Positions 46,555 to 57,173 of a stretch of 64,000 nucleotides of DNA are shown in pieces. The number at the start of each line of letters is the position of its first letter. The stretch's first letter is position 1. The DNA is from Paenibacillus yonginensis. GTDB taxonomy: Bacteria > Bacillota > Bacilli > Paenibacillales > Paenibacillaceae. The stretch covers positions 4,348,001 to 4,412,000 of the forward strand of contig NZ_CP014167.1 in NCBI RefSeq assembly GCF_001685395.1. The letters are read 5' to 3'. Below the pieces are notes generated by a model. That model ran no database searches. It was not told the DNA's origin and saw only the letters and a program-made list of their open reading frames with translations. Made by a program: the position numbers and the translations under genes.

Positions 46555-46824
46555 ATGAAAGGGATTATTACTGTGCTCGGCAAGGACAAGGTAGGCATTA
46601 TCGCTAAAGTCTGCACGTACCTGGCCGAACAGAACGTCAACATTCTGGATATCTCGCAGACGATTATTCAGGGTTATTTCAATATGATGATGATCGTCGA
46701 TATTACGGCTCCTGCCAAAAGCTTTGAGGCGCTGATTGAAGATCTGCAGAAGCTTGGGGCGGAGCTGGGCGTGGAGATCAAACTCCAGCATGAGGATATT
46801 TTTAATACGATGCACCGGATTTGA
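46555..46824 (+). CDS. ACT-domain protein (UPF0237 family)
   Basis: An 89-residue protein made of one ACT fold (KGIITVLGKDKVGIIAKVCT, NILDISQTIIQGYFNMMMIV). ACT folds usually bind amino acids and act as regulatory modules. The ATG at 46555 behind GAGGGGG is chosen; the frame opens at 46435 with no family similarity. It lies 79 bp before the UPF0210 gene, a pairing conserved in many Firmicutes, so the two probably act together. Exact role unknown. Confidence 0.92.
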   Translation: MKGIITVLGKDKVGIIAKVCTYLAEQNVNILDISQTIIQGYFNMMMIVDITAPAKSFEALIEDLQKLGAELGVEIKLQHEDIFNTMHRI

Positions 46825-46903
46825 GCGGCCTGACAAGCCAATAATGGCAGGATGGGTTTGGACACAATAACAGCAATTAGCAGGCACGGGAGGAAGGAAT
46901 ACG

Positions 46904-48262
46904 ATGATTACGCTTGGAGAAGTGCAGGAAACGAACAAGATGATCCGGGAGATGAACCTGGACGTGCGCACGATTACGATGGGCATCAGTCTGATGGACT
47001 GCGCGCATTCGGATTTGCAGGTCTTTAACCGGAACATCTACGATAAAATTACAAGGCTTGCCGAGAAGCTGGTCAAGACAGGCGAAGACCTGGAACGCCA
47101 ATTCGGCATTCCGATTATTAATAAGCGCGTATCGGTCACTCCGATTTCGATTGCGGCCGGCGGCCTCAAGACCGATTCTTACGTGCCTGTTGCCGAAATG
47201 CTGGAGAAAGCGGCCAAAGAGATTGGCGTCAACTTTATCGGCGGATTCTCCGCATTGGTGCATAAAGGATTCACGGAAGGCGACCGCAAGCTGATCGAAA
47301 GCATTCCGGAAGCCTTGTCCGTCACAGAGCGCATCTGCGCGTCGGTCAACATCGGGTCTTCGCGCAGCGGCATCAACATGGATGCGGTGAAGCTGATGGG
47401 CGGCATCGTCAAGAAGACGGCGGAGCTGACAGCGGACCGCGATTCGGCGGGCTGCTCCAAGCTGGTCATCTTCTGCAATGCCGTTGAGGACAACCCGTTT
47501 ATGGCCGGCGCTTTCCACGGGGTTGGCGAGCCGGAGTGCGTGATCAATGTCGGCGTCAGCGGACCGGGCGTGGTCAAGCGGGCTTTGGAGGAAGTGAAGA
47601 CCAGCGACTTTGAGACGCTCTGCGAAACGATTAAACGGACGGCGTTTAAAGTGACGAGGGTCGGCCAATTGGTCGCCCAGGAAACTTCGAAGCGCCTCGG
47701 CGTGCCGTTTGGCATCGTCGATCTGTCGCTCGCGCCGACGCCGGAGATCGGCGACTCTATCGCGGAAATTTTCCAGGTCATGGGCCTGGAGGAGGCGGGA
47801 GCACCCGGCACAACGGCGGCGCTGGCGATCCTGAACGACAACGTGAAGAAAGGCGGCGTGATGGCGTCTTCCTACGTCGGCGGACTCAGCGGCGCCTTTA
47901 TCCCGGTCAGCGAAGACCACGGCATGATTCAGGCCGTGCAGAAGGGCGCGCTGACTCTAGAAAAGCTGGAAGCCATGACCTGCGTCTGCTCGGTCGGCCT
48001 AGACATGATCGCGATCCCTGGCGACACCAGCGCCGCGACGATTTCGGGCATTATCGCCGACGAAGCTGCGATCGGCATGGTCAACAACAAAACGACGGCC
48101 GTCCGCATCATTCCGGTAATCGGCAAGGGCGTCGGCGAAATCGCCGAATTCGGCGGTCTGCTCGGCTATGCTCCGGTCATGCCGGTGAACGGCTTCAGCT
48201 GCGCCAGCTTCATTGACCGCGGCGGCCGGATTCCGGCGCCGATCCACAGCTTCAAGAACTGA
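46904..48262 (+). CDS. PFL-like protein, UPF0210/DUF711 family
   Basis: A 452-residue protein of the UPF0210 family, structurally related to pyruvate formate-lyase barrels but without a known reaction. Recognisable segments are [41 protein letters not shown], and [19 protein letters not shown] at the end. Cysteines occur in [23 protein letters not shown] has a GGGAGGAAGG site. It forms a two-gene unit with the ACT protein. Confidence 0.93.
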   Translation: MITLGEVQETNKMIREMNLDVRTITMGISLMDCAHSDLQVFNRNIYDKITRLAEKLVKTGEDLERQFGIPIINKRVSVTPISIAAGGLKTDSYVPVAEMLEKAAKEIGVNFIGGFSALVHKGFTEGDRKLIESIPEALSVTERICASVNIGSSRSGINMDAVKLMGGIVKKTAELTADRDSAGCSKLVIFCNAVEDNPFMAGAFHGVGEPECVINVGVSGPGVVKRALEEVKTSDFETLCETIKRTAFKVTRVGQLVAQETSKRLGVPFGIVDLSLAPTPEIGDSIAEIFQVMGLEEAGAPGTTAALAILNDNVKKGGVMASSYVGGLSGAFIPVSEDHGMIQAVQKGALTLEKLEAMTCVCSVGLDMIAIPGDTSAATISGIIADEAAIGMVNNKTTAVRIIPVIGKGVGEIAEFGGLLGYAPVMPVNGFSCASFIDRGGRIPAPIHSFKN

Positions 48263-48309
48263 TCTCGCGCAGCTGAATGAGCCAAACCCAGCGACTGCGG
48301 GAAACTCAA

Positions 48310-48420
48310 AAAGCCGTTCCCGGCAGTGACAGGCCCCTGATCAAGTGACGAACCCAGCCTACCTGGATAGACTGGGACTTGACAGGGGTTCACCTTTAAC
48401 GGGAAACGGCCTCTTTTTTT
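48310..48420. terminator. unusually elaborate bidirectional terminator-like structure
   Basis: Outer stem GCCGTTCCCG (48313-48322) with CGGGAAACGGC (48400-48410). Middle stem CCCCTGATCAAGT with ACTTGACAGGGG. Inner stem CCCAG with CTGGG. A T7 run follows on the plus strand and a T5 run on the minus strand. It lies between convergent genes and no protein is encoded. Longer and more layered than a normal terminator. Confidence 0.75.
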
Positions 48421-48429
48421 GGAATAAGG

Positions 48430-48696
48430 CTACAGAACGCCCTTCTCTTTCTTGAACGACTCTGCGAAGGAGGACAACTCCGGTTCGCCGGCAAAGTTAA
48501 CCGTATTGCCATCCGGGTAGATCACCGCGAATTCGTACAGGGTTTCATGTTTGTCGATCGGGTTATCTCCTTCGGAGAAGCCAAGCTCTTTGATCGGATG
48601 ACGGTGCAGCTCGCTGCCGTTTTGGCTGTAAGTAATCAAATCGCCGTCCGCGATTTCGTAACGCATGTTATGAAACACAATATCTTTTTTAGCCAT
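48430..48696 (-). CDS. uncharacterised small cytoplasmic protein
   Basis: An 88-residue protein beginning MAKKDIVFHNMRYEIADGDL, mostly beta-strand-like, with no signal peptide or membrane segment. ATG at 48696 is behind GGAGGGG; the frame opens at 48753 without a better site. No family is recognised. It lies between the layered terminator and the divergent GGDEF/EAL gene. Confidence 0.75.
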   Translation of the reverse strand: MAKKDIVFHNMRYEIADGDLITYSQNGSELHRHPIKELGFSEGDNPIDKHETLYEFAVIYPDGNTVNFAGEPELSSFAESFKKEKGVL

Positions 48697-48959
48697 AGGG
48701 TTATTCCCCTCCAATTCTTCAAAATCATCCCTATTACTATTTACCACGCACAAGAGATGTAAACATCAATGACGAAATCCTGACGAATTACAAAAAAACA
48801 TGGCTCTAATCTCTAATTTAAAATAGGAAAATCCAAATTGGCGTCGAATCCTTGTTAGGAATGCTAATTAAAAATAACATTTACCCGTATATACACGGTT
48901 ATATTTAACCATTTTAACAGCTTTGCTATCGCATAACGGACAAGGAGAGGAAGTGTATC

Positions 48960-51761
48960 GTGAAGGACCAGACCAGGTATTCTCGACTTGCAAATATAAC
49001 CAAGATGATCAACACCAAGCTGGAGCTCCGGGAGATGCTGCAGTATGTTACGACGGCCATATCGGAGGAGATTGTGCAATGCGATTCGGTCGGGATCTAC
49101 TTGCCGGAGGAGGATGGAAGCTTCAGAGGGTACGTGGGCAAGCCAGATCTGATCAACGGCATGTCGCTGGATATGCATGTGATTGATACAAGCTATGATC
49201 TGCTCGCCAAGGAGGTCATCGAAACCCAGAAAGTGATTTACATTCCCGATACCTCCAAGGATAGCCGGCCCGATCCGCGGGCGGTGCAGGGATTTCAGAT
49301 CAAATCGCTGCTGGCGCTGCCAATCTGTTACGAGCAGGAGCTGTACGGCCTTGTCTTCCTGTTTGATTACGGCAGCCAGATGAATTTGACCGAATCGGAG
49401 ATTCAGTCCGTGGAGGCCTACGTCAATATGGCAGCAGTTGCGATTCGCAATGCCAAGAACCTGACGCATAAAGAGAATCTGCTTGCCGAGAAGCAGATGC
49501 TGCTTGATCTGACCCGCGACTTGTCCCTGTCTTCGAATATGCAGGAGGTTCTGGACAACTGTTTCTCTTATGTAGGCAAGGTGCTGAAAAATTTCAACCC
49601 GGCCGTTCATTTGGTTGACCCGCTTGCCGAGCGGTCTATCCGGCCGGTCCAGCTAAGCAAGGACAGCCACTGGACACAGGAAGACTGGATGGCTACCCAT
49701 CAGGCGGTCCAGTTCGACATGAGCAATGACGCGCTGTTTCAGGAAGTGATGCGCACCAAGAAAGCCTTGCTTGTCTATGATGTCATGCAGGACGAACGTC
49801 CCAACCATGAAATGTGCAGGAAGTTCGGGATTATGGCGATGTACCTGTTCCCGCTGATCTCCATGGGCGAGGTCCTCGGCGTAATTGCCGTCGTGGACTT
49901 CGAGAAGAAGGAGCGGGTTTATTCGGATGCCGACATTCAGTTGACTCAGTCTATTGTAGATGCCACGGCATCTACCATCTCCAACCTGCTCTACCGGGAG
50001 AAGCAAGAGGTGATCATCGAGGACCGCACGATGGAGGTTCGCGCCAAGAACAAGGAACTGGAACGAGTGGTCACCGAACTCCGCCAGATCAGCCGGGAAC
50101 GCGAGCTGATACTGAATTCAGCGGGTGAAGGGATCTTCGGCCTTGATCTGGAGGGCAACATCACTTTCTGTAATCCGGCAGCCGAGAATATGCTCGGCTT
50201 TGAGAAAGGCGAGCTGATCGGCCAGTCTTATCATTTGATTTTTGGCGGGAAGAATCTCGATCTGCTCAAATTCTCGGCTTCGGCCAACCGCAGCTGGAAC
50301 AACTTTCACCTTGAAGAGTCGTTCTTCCGCAAGGACGGGACCGAGCTCCCGGTGGAGTATGTCATTTCCTCCATTCATGAAAGCGACCGGATTGTCGGCG
50401 ATGTGGTGACCTTCAAGGATATTACGCAGCGGAGACAGATGGAGGAGGAGATCCGTTATCACGCTTATTTTGACAGCGTTACCGACCTGCCAAACCGTGT
50501 GCTGCTGAAGGACCGGCTGAATCAAGGCATTACCTACGCACAGGTTGACGGGGGGAAGCTCGCGCTGCTGTATCTGGATCTGGATCGCTTCAAGCTCATT
50601 AACGATACGCTTGGCCATACGTCCGGCGATCATCTGCTCCGTGAAGTCGCTCTGCGGCTCAGTTCCTGCGTGCCTAAGAACGCCACCGTCTCCCGCCAGG
50701 GCGGCGACGAATTTACGGTGTTTCTGCCGGATACCGCTGGCAAGCGGGAGGTGCTCCGCATCGTCAACCAGGTGATCAATTCCTTCTCGAAACCTTTTTA
50801 TTTAGGGGAGAACGAAATTTTTATCACGGCGAGTATCGGCATCAGCATGTATCCGGAGAACGGCGAGAGCAGCGAAGAGCTGATCAAGAATGCCGATACG
50901 GCTATGTACAAAGCGAAAGAAATGTCCGGCAACAGCTATCACTTTTTCAGTACCGGCATGGATACGCGGGCGTTCGAAATCGTTAAATATGAGAATGCGC
51001 TCTACAAGGCGCTGGACAATAACGAAATTGAAATTTACTATCAGCCGCAGATTGATTACCGGGACCGGACGCTTGTTGGCGTGGAGGCGCTGGTCCGCTG
51101 GAATCACCCGACGGAAGGATTGATTTCGCCTGATGATTTCATTCCGATTGCCGAGGAAACAGGCCTGATCATTCCGATCGGAGAGTGGGTGCTGAAGAAC
51201 GCCTGCAAGCAGCTGAAGGAGTGGCATGACTTGGGCGGTCCGCCGATCAGCGTATCGGTTAATCTGTCTGTCCGTCAATTCGAGCAGAACAATCTGTTCT
51301 CGGCAGTGAAGAGTATTTTGAAGAAAATTAATTTATGCCCGCATTACCTCCACCTGGAGCTGACCGAAAATCAGATTATCAAGAACACCGAAATTACGCT
51401 GAAGACGATGGAGCAGCTGCTGGATCTAGGCGTGAAGATTGCCATTGATGATTTCGGGACCGGTTATTCTTCGCTGGGTTACTTAAAGAACTTCCCGATC
51501 AGCACGCTGAAGATTGATAAATCGTTTGTGCAGGATCTGGGCAAAAGCGATGTAACGGCCATTACGAACACCATTATTACGCTGGCTCAAAATCTAAACC
51601 TGAATGTCATTGCAGAAGGGGTGGAAACTTTGGAGCAGGCTGAGTTTTTGTCTGCCCGTGACTGCTTCCTGATGCAGGGGTATTATTTTGGCAGCCCGAT
51701 GAAGGCGGAGGAAATTGCCCGTGATTATTTGAAGCTTTCCCGAATCGAGAATGGGATCTAA
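48960..51761 (+). CDS. GAF-GAF-PAS-GGDEF-EAL cyclic-di-GMP protein
   Basis: A 933-residue soluble signalling protein. Two GAF-type domains (about 20-165 and 185-335), coiled coil (about 345-375), PAS (about 378-490), GGDEF (about 500-660) and EAL (about 680-925). The diguanylate cyclase motif is intact ([11 protein letters not shown]), but no RxxD inhibitory site lies before it (P and A at those positions). The phosphodiesterase motifs are intact too: [31 protein letters not shown] and AEGVET. It could make and degrade c-di-GMP under control of GAF/PAS ligands. GTG start behind AGGAGAGGAAG. No c-di-GMP riboswitch was recognised upstream. Confidence 0.93.
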   Translation: MKDQTRYSRLANITKMINTKLELREMLQYVTTAISEEIVQCDSVGIYLPEEDGSFRGYVGKPDLINGMSLDMHVIDTSYDLLAKEVIETQKVIYIPDTSKDSRPDPRAVQGFQIKSLLALPICYEQELYGLVFLFDYGSQMNLTESEIQSVEAYVNMAAVAIRNAKNLTHKENLLAEKQMLLDLTRDLSLSSNMQEVLDNCFSYVGKVLKNFNPAVHLVDPLAERSIRPVQLSKDSHWTQEDWMATHQAVQFDMSNDALFQEVMRTKKALLVYDVMQDERPNHEMCRKFGIMAMYLFPLISMGEVLGVIAVVDFEKKERVYSDADIQLTQSIVDATASTISNLLYREKQEVIIEDRTMEVRAKNKELERVVTELRQISRERELILNSAGEGIFGLDLEGNITFCNPAAENMLGFEKGELIGQSYHLIFGGKNLDLLKFSASANRSWNNFHLEESFFRKDGTELPVEYVISSIHESDRIVGDVVTFKDITQRRQMEEEIRYHAYFDSVTDLPNRVLLKDRLNQGITYAQVDGGKLALLYLDLDRFKLINDTLGHTSGDHLLREVALRLSSCVPKNATVSRQGGDEFTVFLPDTAGKREVLRIVNQVINSFSKPFYLGENEIFITASIGISMYPENGESSEELIKNADTAMYKAKEMSGNSYHFFSTGMDTRAFEIVKYENALYKALDNNEIEIYYQPQIDYRDRTLVGVEALVRWNHPTEGLISPDDFIPIAEETGLIIPIGEWVLKNACKQLKEWHDLGGPPISVSVNLSVRQFEQNNLFSAVKSILKKINLCPHYLHLELTENQIIKNTEITLKTMEQLLDLGVKIAIDDFGTGYSSLGYLKNFPISTLKIDKSFVQDLGKSDVTAITNTIITLAQNLNLNVIAEGVETLEQAEFLSARDCFLMQGYYFGSPMKAEEIARDYLKLSRIENGI

Positions 51762-51799
51762 TTCAGAACACTACTATCTTTTGGAGGCTAGGAACGATT

Positions 51800-53449
51800 A
51801 TGAAAGCAGCTCGTTATGTACTGGAATATTTGAAAAACAGCGGAGTAGAATATATTTTTGGCATTCCGGCCGGATCCGTTAACGTGATCTTTGATGAGCT
51901 TTATGAAATGCCGGAGATTACGCCGATTATCACCAAACACGAAGGCGCGGCTTCTTACATGGCGGCTGCTTATGCCAAATATGCGAGCAAGCTGAGCGTC
52001 TGCATCGGCTGCAGCGGTCCGGGCGGGACGAACCTGGTGACCGGAGCGGCCAACGCGATGCGCGAGCACCTGCCGGTGCTCTTCATCACCGGAGCCGTGC
52101 CGATGAATACGGTAGGCTTGAACGCTTCGCAGGAGCTGGATGCGGCACCGATCTTTGCGCCGGTCACCAAATACAGCGTTCGTGTCAGCGAGTCCAAAGA
52201 TGTGCTGGCTGAAGTGGCCAAAGCGGTCGAAATCGCCGTATCCGGCGTGCCGGGGCCGGTGCATGTGGCCCTGCCGATTGACGTGCAGGCCGGACAGGTG
52301 GAACATGCGGAGCTGCCGGCGCCTGCCGTCAGAACCCCGCTCGTGCCGGATGCCGACACGATCAAACGAGTAGCAGAGGAGCTTGCGAAGCGCAAAGACG
52401 GCATCATTATGGCCGGACAAGGCATTCGCGGCTCGGTGGATCAGCTGATTGAGCTGGCTGAGCTGCTGAACTGGCCGATTGTGACAACTCCGGTAGCCAA
52501 AGGATATCTGACAGAGGACCATCCGCTGAATGCCGGTGTGTTTGGTTTTGCCGGTCATGAATCGGCTTCCAGCCTGATCAATACGGAAGTGCCTGACCAG
52601 GCGCTGCTGGTGATTGGCTCCAGCCTGGGAGAGACGGCTACAAACAATTACAACGCGAATCTGAACAAAGGACGTTTCACTGTGCAAATGGACTTTGATT
52701 CATCGGTGTTCGGCCGCAAATATCAGGTGGATATTCCCGTGCTAGGCGATATCAGCCTCAGCCTGCTGTTCCTGATTGACGAGCTTCGCGCTCTGGGGCT
52801 GGAGAAGAAAGGGCGCGGCGAGCTGCGGACAGTGGAGAAGCCGGAGCCTCATGTGCTTACGGAGGAATACAATACCAAAAATGTGTTCACGGCCCTGCAA
52901 TCCAGCCTGCCGGCCAATACCCGGTATACGGTGGACATTGGCGAGTTCATGTCTTACGTGATTCATTATATGCGTGTGGTTGACCGGCACAGCTTTGATA
53001 TCAACGTGCATTTCGGCGCGATGGGCAGCGGCATCAGCTCGGCTATCGGCGCCAAGCTGGCCGATCCGGAGCGGCCGGTAGTCAGCTTGACGGGCGACGG
53101 CTGTTTCTTCATGCACGGTATGGAAGTGCTGACCGCCAAAGAATACAACCTGCCGATCCTGTTCGTCGTTATGAATAATGCCCGGCTCGGCATGGTTTAT
53201 CATGGTCATAACCTGCAGTACAAACGCACGCATGCTTCATTCGATCAGCAGGAGACGAATATTGCAGCGATGGCAGCAGCCATGGGACTGCCGAGCTTCC
53301 GGGTGAGCAGCCTGGAGGATTTGAACCATGAATTTCTGCAAGGTTTCGCGGATCTGAAAGGTCCGGCCGTGTTGGAAATCGCCTTGAAGGATAACAGTAT
53401 TCCGCCGATGGGCGACCGCGTGAAGTTCCTTTCTTCGTTTGGCAAATAA
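51800..53449 (+). CDS. thiamine-diphosphate-dependent enzyme (acetolactate synthase-like)
   Basis: A 549-residue ThDP enzyme of the IlvB/POX superfamily, acting on a 2-keto acid. The N-terminal Pyr domain has the catalytic Glu48 (TKHEGAASYMAAAYAK), the middle domain a typical NAD/FAD-like fold (GQGIRGSVDQLIELAELL), and the C-terminal PP domain the ThDP motif from GDGCFFMHG (about residue 431) to NN. ATG follows TTGGAGG. No small regulatory subunit or ilv genes are adjacent, so a catabolic acetolactate synthase or another decarboxylase/carboligase is equally possible. Confidence 0.9.
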   Translation: MKAARYVLEYLKNSGVEYIFGIPAGSVNVIFDELYEMPEITPIITKHEGAASYMAAAYAKYASKLSVCIGCSGPGGTNLVTGAANAMREHLPVLFITGAVPMNTVGLNASQELDAAPIFAPVTKYSVRVSESKDVLAEVAKAVEIAVSGVPGPVHVALPIDVQAGQVEHAELPAPAVRTPLVPDADTIKRVAEELAKRKDGIIMAGQGIRGSVDQLIELAELLNWPIVTTPVAKGYLTEDHPLNAGVFGFAGHESASSLINTEVPDQALLVIGSSLGETATNNYNANLNKGRFTVQMDFDSSVFGRKYQVDIPVLGDISLSLLFLIDELRALGLEKKGRGELRTVEKPEPHVLTEEYNTKNVFTALQSSLPANTRYTVDIGEFMSYVIHYMRVVDRHSFDINVHFGAMGSGISSAIGAKLADPERPVVSLTGDGCFFMHGMEVLTAKEYNLPILFVVMNNARLGMVYHGHNLQYKRTHASFDQQETNIAAMAAAMGLPSFRVSSLEDLNHEFLQGFADLKGPAVLEIALKDNSIPPMGDRVKFLSSFGK

Positions 53450-53470
53450 GCGCACACCAAGAATGCATGA

Positions 53471-53503
53471 AAGCGCCAGGAAAGTTTCCTGGTGCTTTTT
53501 TCT
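53471..53503 (+). terminator. rho-independent terminator of the ThDP enzyme gene
   Basis: Stem AGCGCCAGGAAA / TCCTGGTGCT with a T6 tail. Confidence 0.93.
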
Positions 53504-53665
53504 TTTGACGGCGGGTGTCTTGCGAACTTGGAGGGGAGTGGGATCGTAAGGGGCTTCACTGATTACGGCGTGATGTCTGCTAATTATTACGCTATACATG
53601 ACATATAAAGTTATGTTATTTTACCTATGGTTAATGAAAAATCAGCATTTATTTACGAAAAAGGC

Positions 53666-53694
53666 TTGACTGCACGTCAGGTTTGCCTAATAAT
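53666..53694 (+). promoter_or_regulatory. sigma-A-like promoter before the DUF2294 gene
   Basis: TTGACT (53666-53671), 17-bp spacer, AATAAT (53689-53694). It lies 75 bp before the coding start in a 319-bp gene-free stretch (53450-53768). A short ORF over it (53627-53842) has no ribosome site. Confidence 0.5.
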
Positions 53695-53768
53695 AGGATT
53701 CATATTAAGCGTCTTTCATAGATACACCCGAAGTTGTGATAGATTTACTGACATGAAAGGGTGCGGGA

Positions 53769-54146
53769 ATGATGGTATGCGCTGGCGATTTCAAGCAGGA
53801 GATTCTGAGGATTTACAACGCGATAAACAAGAAAATGTTTAACGCCGGTGTGAAGCAGCAGAAGGTCGATTTTGTCGGCAATAAGATCATTATTCTGTCC
53901 AAGAACGCCAGAGTTCCAGTTCTGAAGCTGTTGGACGAAAGTTATCCGCAAACGACCCGCCAGCTGGACCTGCTGCTCTTTCAGCTGATCAAACAGGAAA
54001 TCAAGGAAGAATTGAGGAAACAGTTTCAATTAAATACCGTCACCGTGCTCAAAGACTATGATACAGAGACCGAATTATCCGGTACGATCATTATTCTTGA
54101 GCGTGACGTGGAGGATTATCTGAATGAACTCCCGGAACTCCGATAG
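53769..54146 (+). CDS. MpsC/DUF2294-family protein
   Basis: A 125-residue protein (FKQEILRIYNAINKKMFNAG, FVGNKIIILSKNARVPVLKL, ELSGTIIILERDVEDYLNEL) that resembles DUF2294, a family whose members include MpsC of a sodium-dependent membrane-potential system. Ours is alone, without mpsA or mpsB. ATG behind AAAGGGTGCGGG. Family assignment is by recognition of the overall pattern and is moderate. Confidence 0.65.
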   Translation: MMVCAGDFKQEILRIYNAINKKMFNAGVKQQKVDFVGNKIIILSKNARVPVLKLLDESYPQTTRQLDLLLFQLIKQEIKEELRKQFQLNTVTVLKDYDTETELSGTIIILERDVEDYLNELPELR

Positions 54147-54329
54147 AAAGCACCTTCAAGCCCGGACTTGAAGCGTGATTTCAGGAGAGCTGGTTGATCG
54201 TCAGTTTGGAACCTGCTGCAGATGCGCCTTGGCGTTTTGCGTGCAGTGGACTGGACTGGCGATTTTTTATACTCATTTTTAGGATTTCAGAAAAGTTTCA
54301 AGTCTATTTTTCACGAGGAGGAGACAGGG

Positions 54330-55112
54330 ATGACCCACAAAATCGAAATTAAGGGCGTCAGTAAATGGTTTCGCAGAAACGGTGAAAATATCGCGGCTAT
54401 GCAGGAGACCAACCTGCAGATCGAAGCGGGGCGTTTCGTCAGTATTATCGGTCCCAGCGGATGCGGCAAGTCTACCTTGTTCAATATCATCGCCGGTCTG
54501 ATGCCTCCGTCTACGGGTCAAGTGCTGGCCGATGGCGAGAACATCGTCGGCAAAGCCGGCCATGTCGGCTACATGCTCCAGAAGGACATGCTGCTTCCGT
54601 GGCGGACGATTATGGACAACATCATTTTGGGCATGGAGGTCCGGGGCGTTCCTTATAAGGAGGCCGCGAGCAGAGCGCTGCCGCTGATGGAGAAATACGG
54701 GCTTAAAGGGTTTGACAAGCATTACCCGAAGGAGCTGTCCGGAGGGATGCGCCAGCGGGCCGCGCTGCTGCGGACACTGCTGTACGACAGGGACATCATT
54801 TTGCTGGATGAACCGTTTGGAGCGCTGGATGCACAGACCCGATTGACCATGCAGAACTGGCTGCTGCAGATTTGGGCCGATTTCGGCAAAACCGTCCTGT
54901 TCGTTACCCATGACATTGATGAGGCGATTTATCTGGCGGACGATATTTACGTCTTCTCTCCCAGACCAGGCCGGATCAAGTCCAAAATCACGGTTACGAT
55001 GCCGCGGCCGCGCCATACCGAAGATATGACCTCTCCGGCGTTCATGGAGCTGAAGCATCACCTGATGGATCTGCTGTCAGCCGGCCACGAGGATGTGGAG
55101 CATATTTCATAG
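54330..55112 (+). CDS. ABC transporter ATP-binding protein (nitrate/sulfonate/taurine type)
   Basis: A 260-residue ATPase of the SsuB/TauB group. Walker A GPSGCGKST, Q-loop GYMLQKDMLLPWRTIMDN, signature LSGGMRQRAALLRTLL, Walker B ILLDEPFGALDAQTR and H-loop VTHDIDEAIYL are all present. The ATG at 54330 behind GAGGAGGAG is used; the frame extends to 54222 with no family match. It opens a five-gene run (ATPase, permease, binding protein, amidohydrolase, MFS). Confidence 0.93.
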   Translation: MTHKIEIKGVSKWFRRNGENIAAMQETNLQIEAGRFVSIIGPSGCGKSTLFNIIAGLMPPSTGQVLADGENIVGKAGHVGYMLQKDMLLPWRTIMDNIILGMEVRGVPYKEAASRALPLMEKYGLKGFDKHYPKELSGGMRQRAALLRTLLYDRDIILLDEPFGALDAQTRLTMQNWLLQIWADFGKTVLFVTHDIDEAIYLADDIYVFSPRPGRIKSKITVTMPRPRHTEDMTSPAFMELKHHLMDLLSAGHEDVEHIS

Positions 55113-55167
55113 CCGCACTAGACACTAGCCTTTAATCCTAAATAACAAATATGAGGAGGAATGAAAG

Positions 55168-56052
55168 ATGGAAACTGCACGCCAAGATGCTTTTGTCATT
55201 CATACCGTTAAAGCCGTGCCGCCATCCGCCGAGCCGGTGAGAAGCCTGGAAACGGACTCGGTTCCGCTGATCCTGGACGAGGAGGCCTTGGCCCGCAAAA
55301 GGTCACGCCGGATCGCCATCGGCCGCCTGCTGGTTGCTGTAATGATCTTTGTGGTTTGGGAGCTGTTCACCCGTTTCGGCTGGATTGACAAATATTACTG
55401 GAGTTCGCCGAGCGCCATTGTCCAAACGATGTGGACCGGTCTTACGCAAGGCACCCTGCTGGCGGATATCGGCTATACCTCTGCTTCGACGGTGATCGGC
55501 TTTATTGCCGGAACTTTGTTTGGCTCTGTGCTAGGCTTGTCCTTCTGGTGGTCGAAATCCTATGCCGGCATCAGCGAACCGTATTTGATTATTCTTAACG
55601 CACTGCCAAAGCTGGCCTTGGCGCCGGTGCTGGTGATTCTGCTTGGGATCGGCTTTTTCTCCAAGGCAGCGCTGGCGTTCTCGATGACGGTGGTGGTCTC
55701 GGCTCTCTCGGCCTACAGCGGTGTTAAAAGCGTTGACCCTGATATGGAGAGGCTCATGTACTCCCTGGGCGCCAAACGCCGTCAGGTATTCGCCAAGGTG
55801 GTCGTTCCGTGGTCGATGCCGTGGATGATCAGCAGTTTGCGGATCAATATCGCTCTGGCGCTCGCCGGTGCGATCGTCGGCGAGTTCATCGCCTCCAGCA
55901 AAGGCGTCGGCCGGATGATCATGTATGCAGGCACGATCCTGGACATCAACCTGGTTTGGGTAGGCGTTGTGGTGCTGTCGGCGCTGTCCATAGTCATGTA
56001 CTGGGGCGTTGTTCTTCTTGAGAAATGGCTGGCCAAAGGTTTTGTGAAGTAA
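55168..56052 (+). CDS. ABC transporter permease (SsuC/TauC type)
   Basis: A 294-residue membrane subunit. A soluble N-terminal stretch of about 50 residues precedes six hydrophobic segments. The conserved ATPase-contact loop is MERLMYSLGAKRRQVFAKVV, then VPWSMPWMISSLRINIALAL. ATG follows TGAGGAGGAA. It pairs with the ATPase 55 bp upstream. Confidence 0.92.
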   Translation: METARQDAFVIHTVKAVPPSAEPVRSLETDSVPLILDEEALARKRSRRIAIGRLLVAVMIFVVWELFTRFGWIDKYYWSSPSAIVQTMWTGLTQGTLLADIGYTSASTVIGFIAGTLFGSVLGLSFWWSKSYAGISEPYLIILNALPKLALAPVLVILLGIGFFSKAALAFSMTVVVSALSAYSGVKSVDPDMERLMYSLGAKRRQVFAKVVVPWSMPWMISSLRINIALALAGAIVGEFIASSKGVGRMIMYAGTILDINLVWVGVVVLSALSIVMYWGVVLLEKWLAKGFVK

Positions 56053-56096
56053 ATGGTGAGTAAATAAAAAATTCAAAAGGGATAGGGGAATCGGGT

Positions 56097-57137
56097 ATGA
56101 AGATCAAAAAAAGAGCGATACCGCTGCTGCTGCTTCTTGCATTAAGTATGGGACTGCTGTCCGCCTGCGGCAATAAAGAGGCCGGGACGGCCGATGCCGC
56201 CGCTGCCGGAAGCGGCAAGCTGAAGAAGATCGTCATCGCCGAACCGCTTCATTCTACCGGTTATCTGCCGCTTTATTTGGCGCAGCGGGAGGGTTATTTT
56301 GCCAAGCAGGGGCTGGATGTGGAAGTGATTCAGGCTGCGGGCGGCGCCCATATCACGGCGGTGGTCAGCGGCGATGCCTGGGGCGTTATTGGCGGCGTGG
56401 AATCCAATGCGCTGGGCAATAAGAACAGCTCCGACCCGATCGTATCGGTCGTGAACACGGTCAACCGCGCTAACGTTTATCTGGTCGCCAAGAAAGGACT
56501 GGCTCCGGCAGGCGATTCACCGGAACAGATGAAGGAGTTCCTGAAGGGGAAGAAAATCGCGGCAGGCCGCCACGGCGGTACGCCAAACCTGCTGACCCGC
56601 TACTATCTGATCAGCCTGGGGCTGGATCCGGAGAAGGATGTTACGCTGCTTGAGCCGGCAGATGCTTCAACCGTGGTCACCATGGTTCAGCAGGGGGCGG
56701 CTGATATTGCCAACGGCGCCGAACCCCAAATCAGCGATGGCGTAGCCAAAGGCGTATGGGATGAACCTTTTTACAAGTTCCATGACCTTGGCGACTTCTC
56801 ATATTCCGTGCTTAGCGTCAAGAAATCCACGATTGAGAAGGACCCGGAGACGGTGCAGAAATTCACGAACGCGATTCTGGAAGCATTAAAGACCGTGCAG
56901 TCCGATAAGGAGCTGGCGACCAAAGACCTGAAAGCCGAATTCCCTACGCTGTCGGATGACGCGATTAAAGCCTCCATGGACCGGGCTTATGCGGATAACC
57001 TGTGGAGTCTGGACGGTCAGATCTCCGAAGCGGCGGTCAAGCAGGATATGGACGTGATGATCCAAACCGGGATTTATTCGGGAGATTACAGCTACGCGGA
57101 CCTGGTGGATATGCAGTTTGTGAATCAGGCCAAATGA
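56097..57137 (+). CDS. substrate-binding lipoprotein (SsuA/THI5/NMT1-like)
   Basis: A 346-residue lipoprotein with lipobox LLSAC (Cys24). The fold is of the SsuA/THI5-like type (PLHSTGYLPLYLAQREGYFA, GLDVEVIQAAGGAHITAVVS, AAGRHGGTPNLLTRYYL). Family members bind sulfonates, nitrate, pyrimidine precursors of thiamine or riboflavin-like compounds. Co-transcription with a RutB-like amidohydrolase favours a nitrogenous ligand such as a ureide or pyrimidine derivative (inference). Confidence 0.9.
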   Translation: MKIKKRAIPLLLLLALSMGLLSACGNKEAGTADAAAAGSGKLKKIVIAEPLHSTGYLPLYLAQREGYFAKQGLDVEVIQAAGGAHITAVVSGDAWGVIGGVESNALGNKNSSDPIVSVVNTVNRANVYLVAKKGLAPAGDSPEQMKEFLKGKKIAAGRHGGTPNLLTRYYLISLGLDPEKDVTLLEPADASTVVTMVQQGAADIANGAEPQISDGVAKGVWDEPFYKFHDLGDFSYSVLSVKKSTIEKDPETVQKFTNAILEALKTVQSDKELATKDLKAEFPTLSDDAIKASMDRAYADNLWSLDGQISEAAVKQDMDVMIQTGIYSGDYSYADLVDMQFVNQAK

Positions 57138-57173
57138 GAAGGTTGGCATTTTATATAAATCCAATAACGAGGT

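Noticed and set aside
46877..47920. 347-residue minus-strand open frame opposite the UPF0210 gene
   Set aside because: Shadow frame with Arg/His/Asp-rich composition and no start signal.
48780..48959. Possible c-di-GMP riboswitch before the GGDEF/EAL gene
   Set aside because: The leader is AT-rich and I could not find the conserved tetraloop/receptor pattern of either c-di-GMP class.
53627..53842. 71-residue plus-strand ORF before the DUF2294 gene
   Set aside because: No ribosome site, overlaps the likely promoter and the start of the next gene, no family features.
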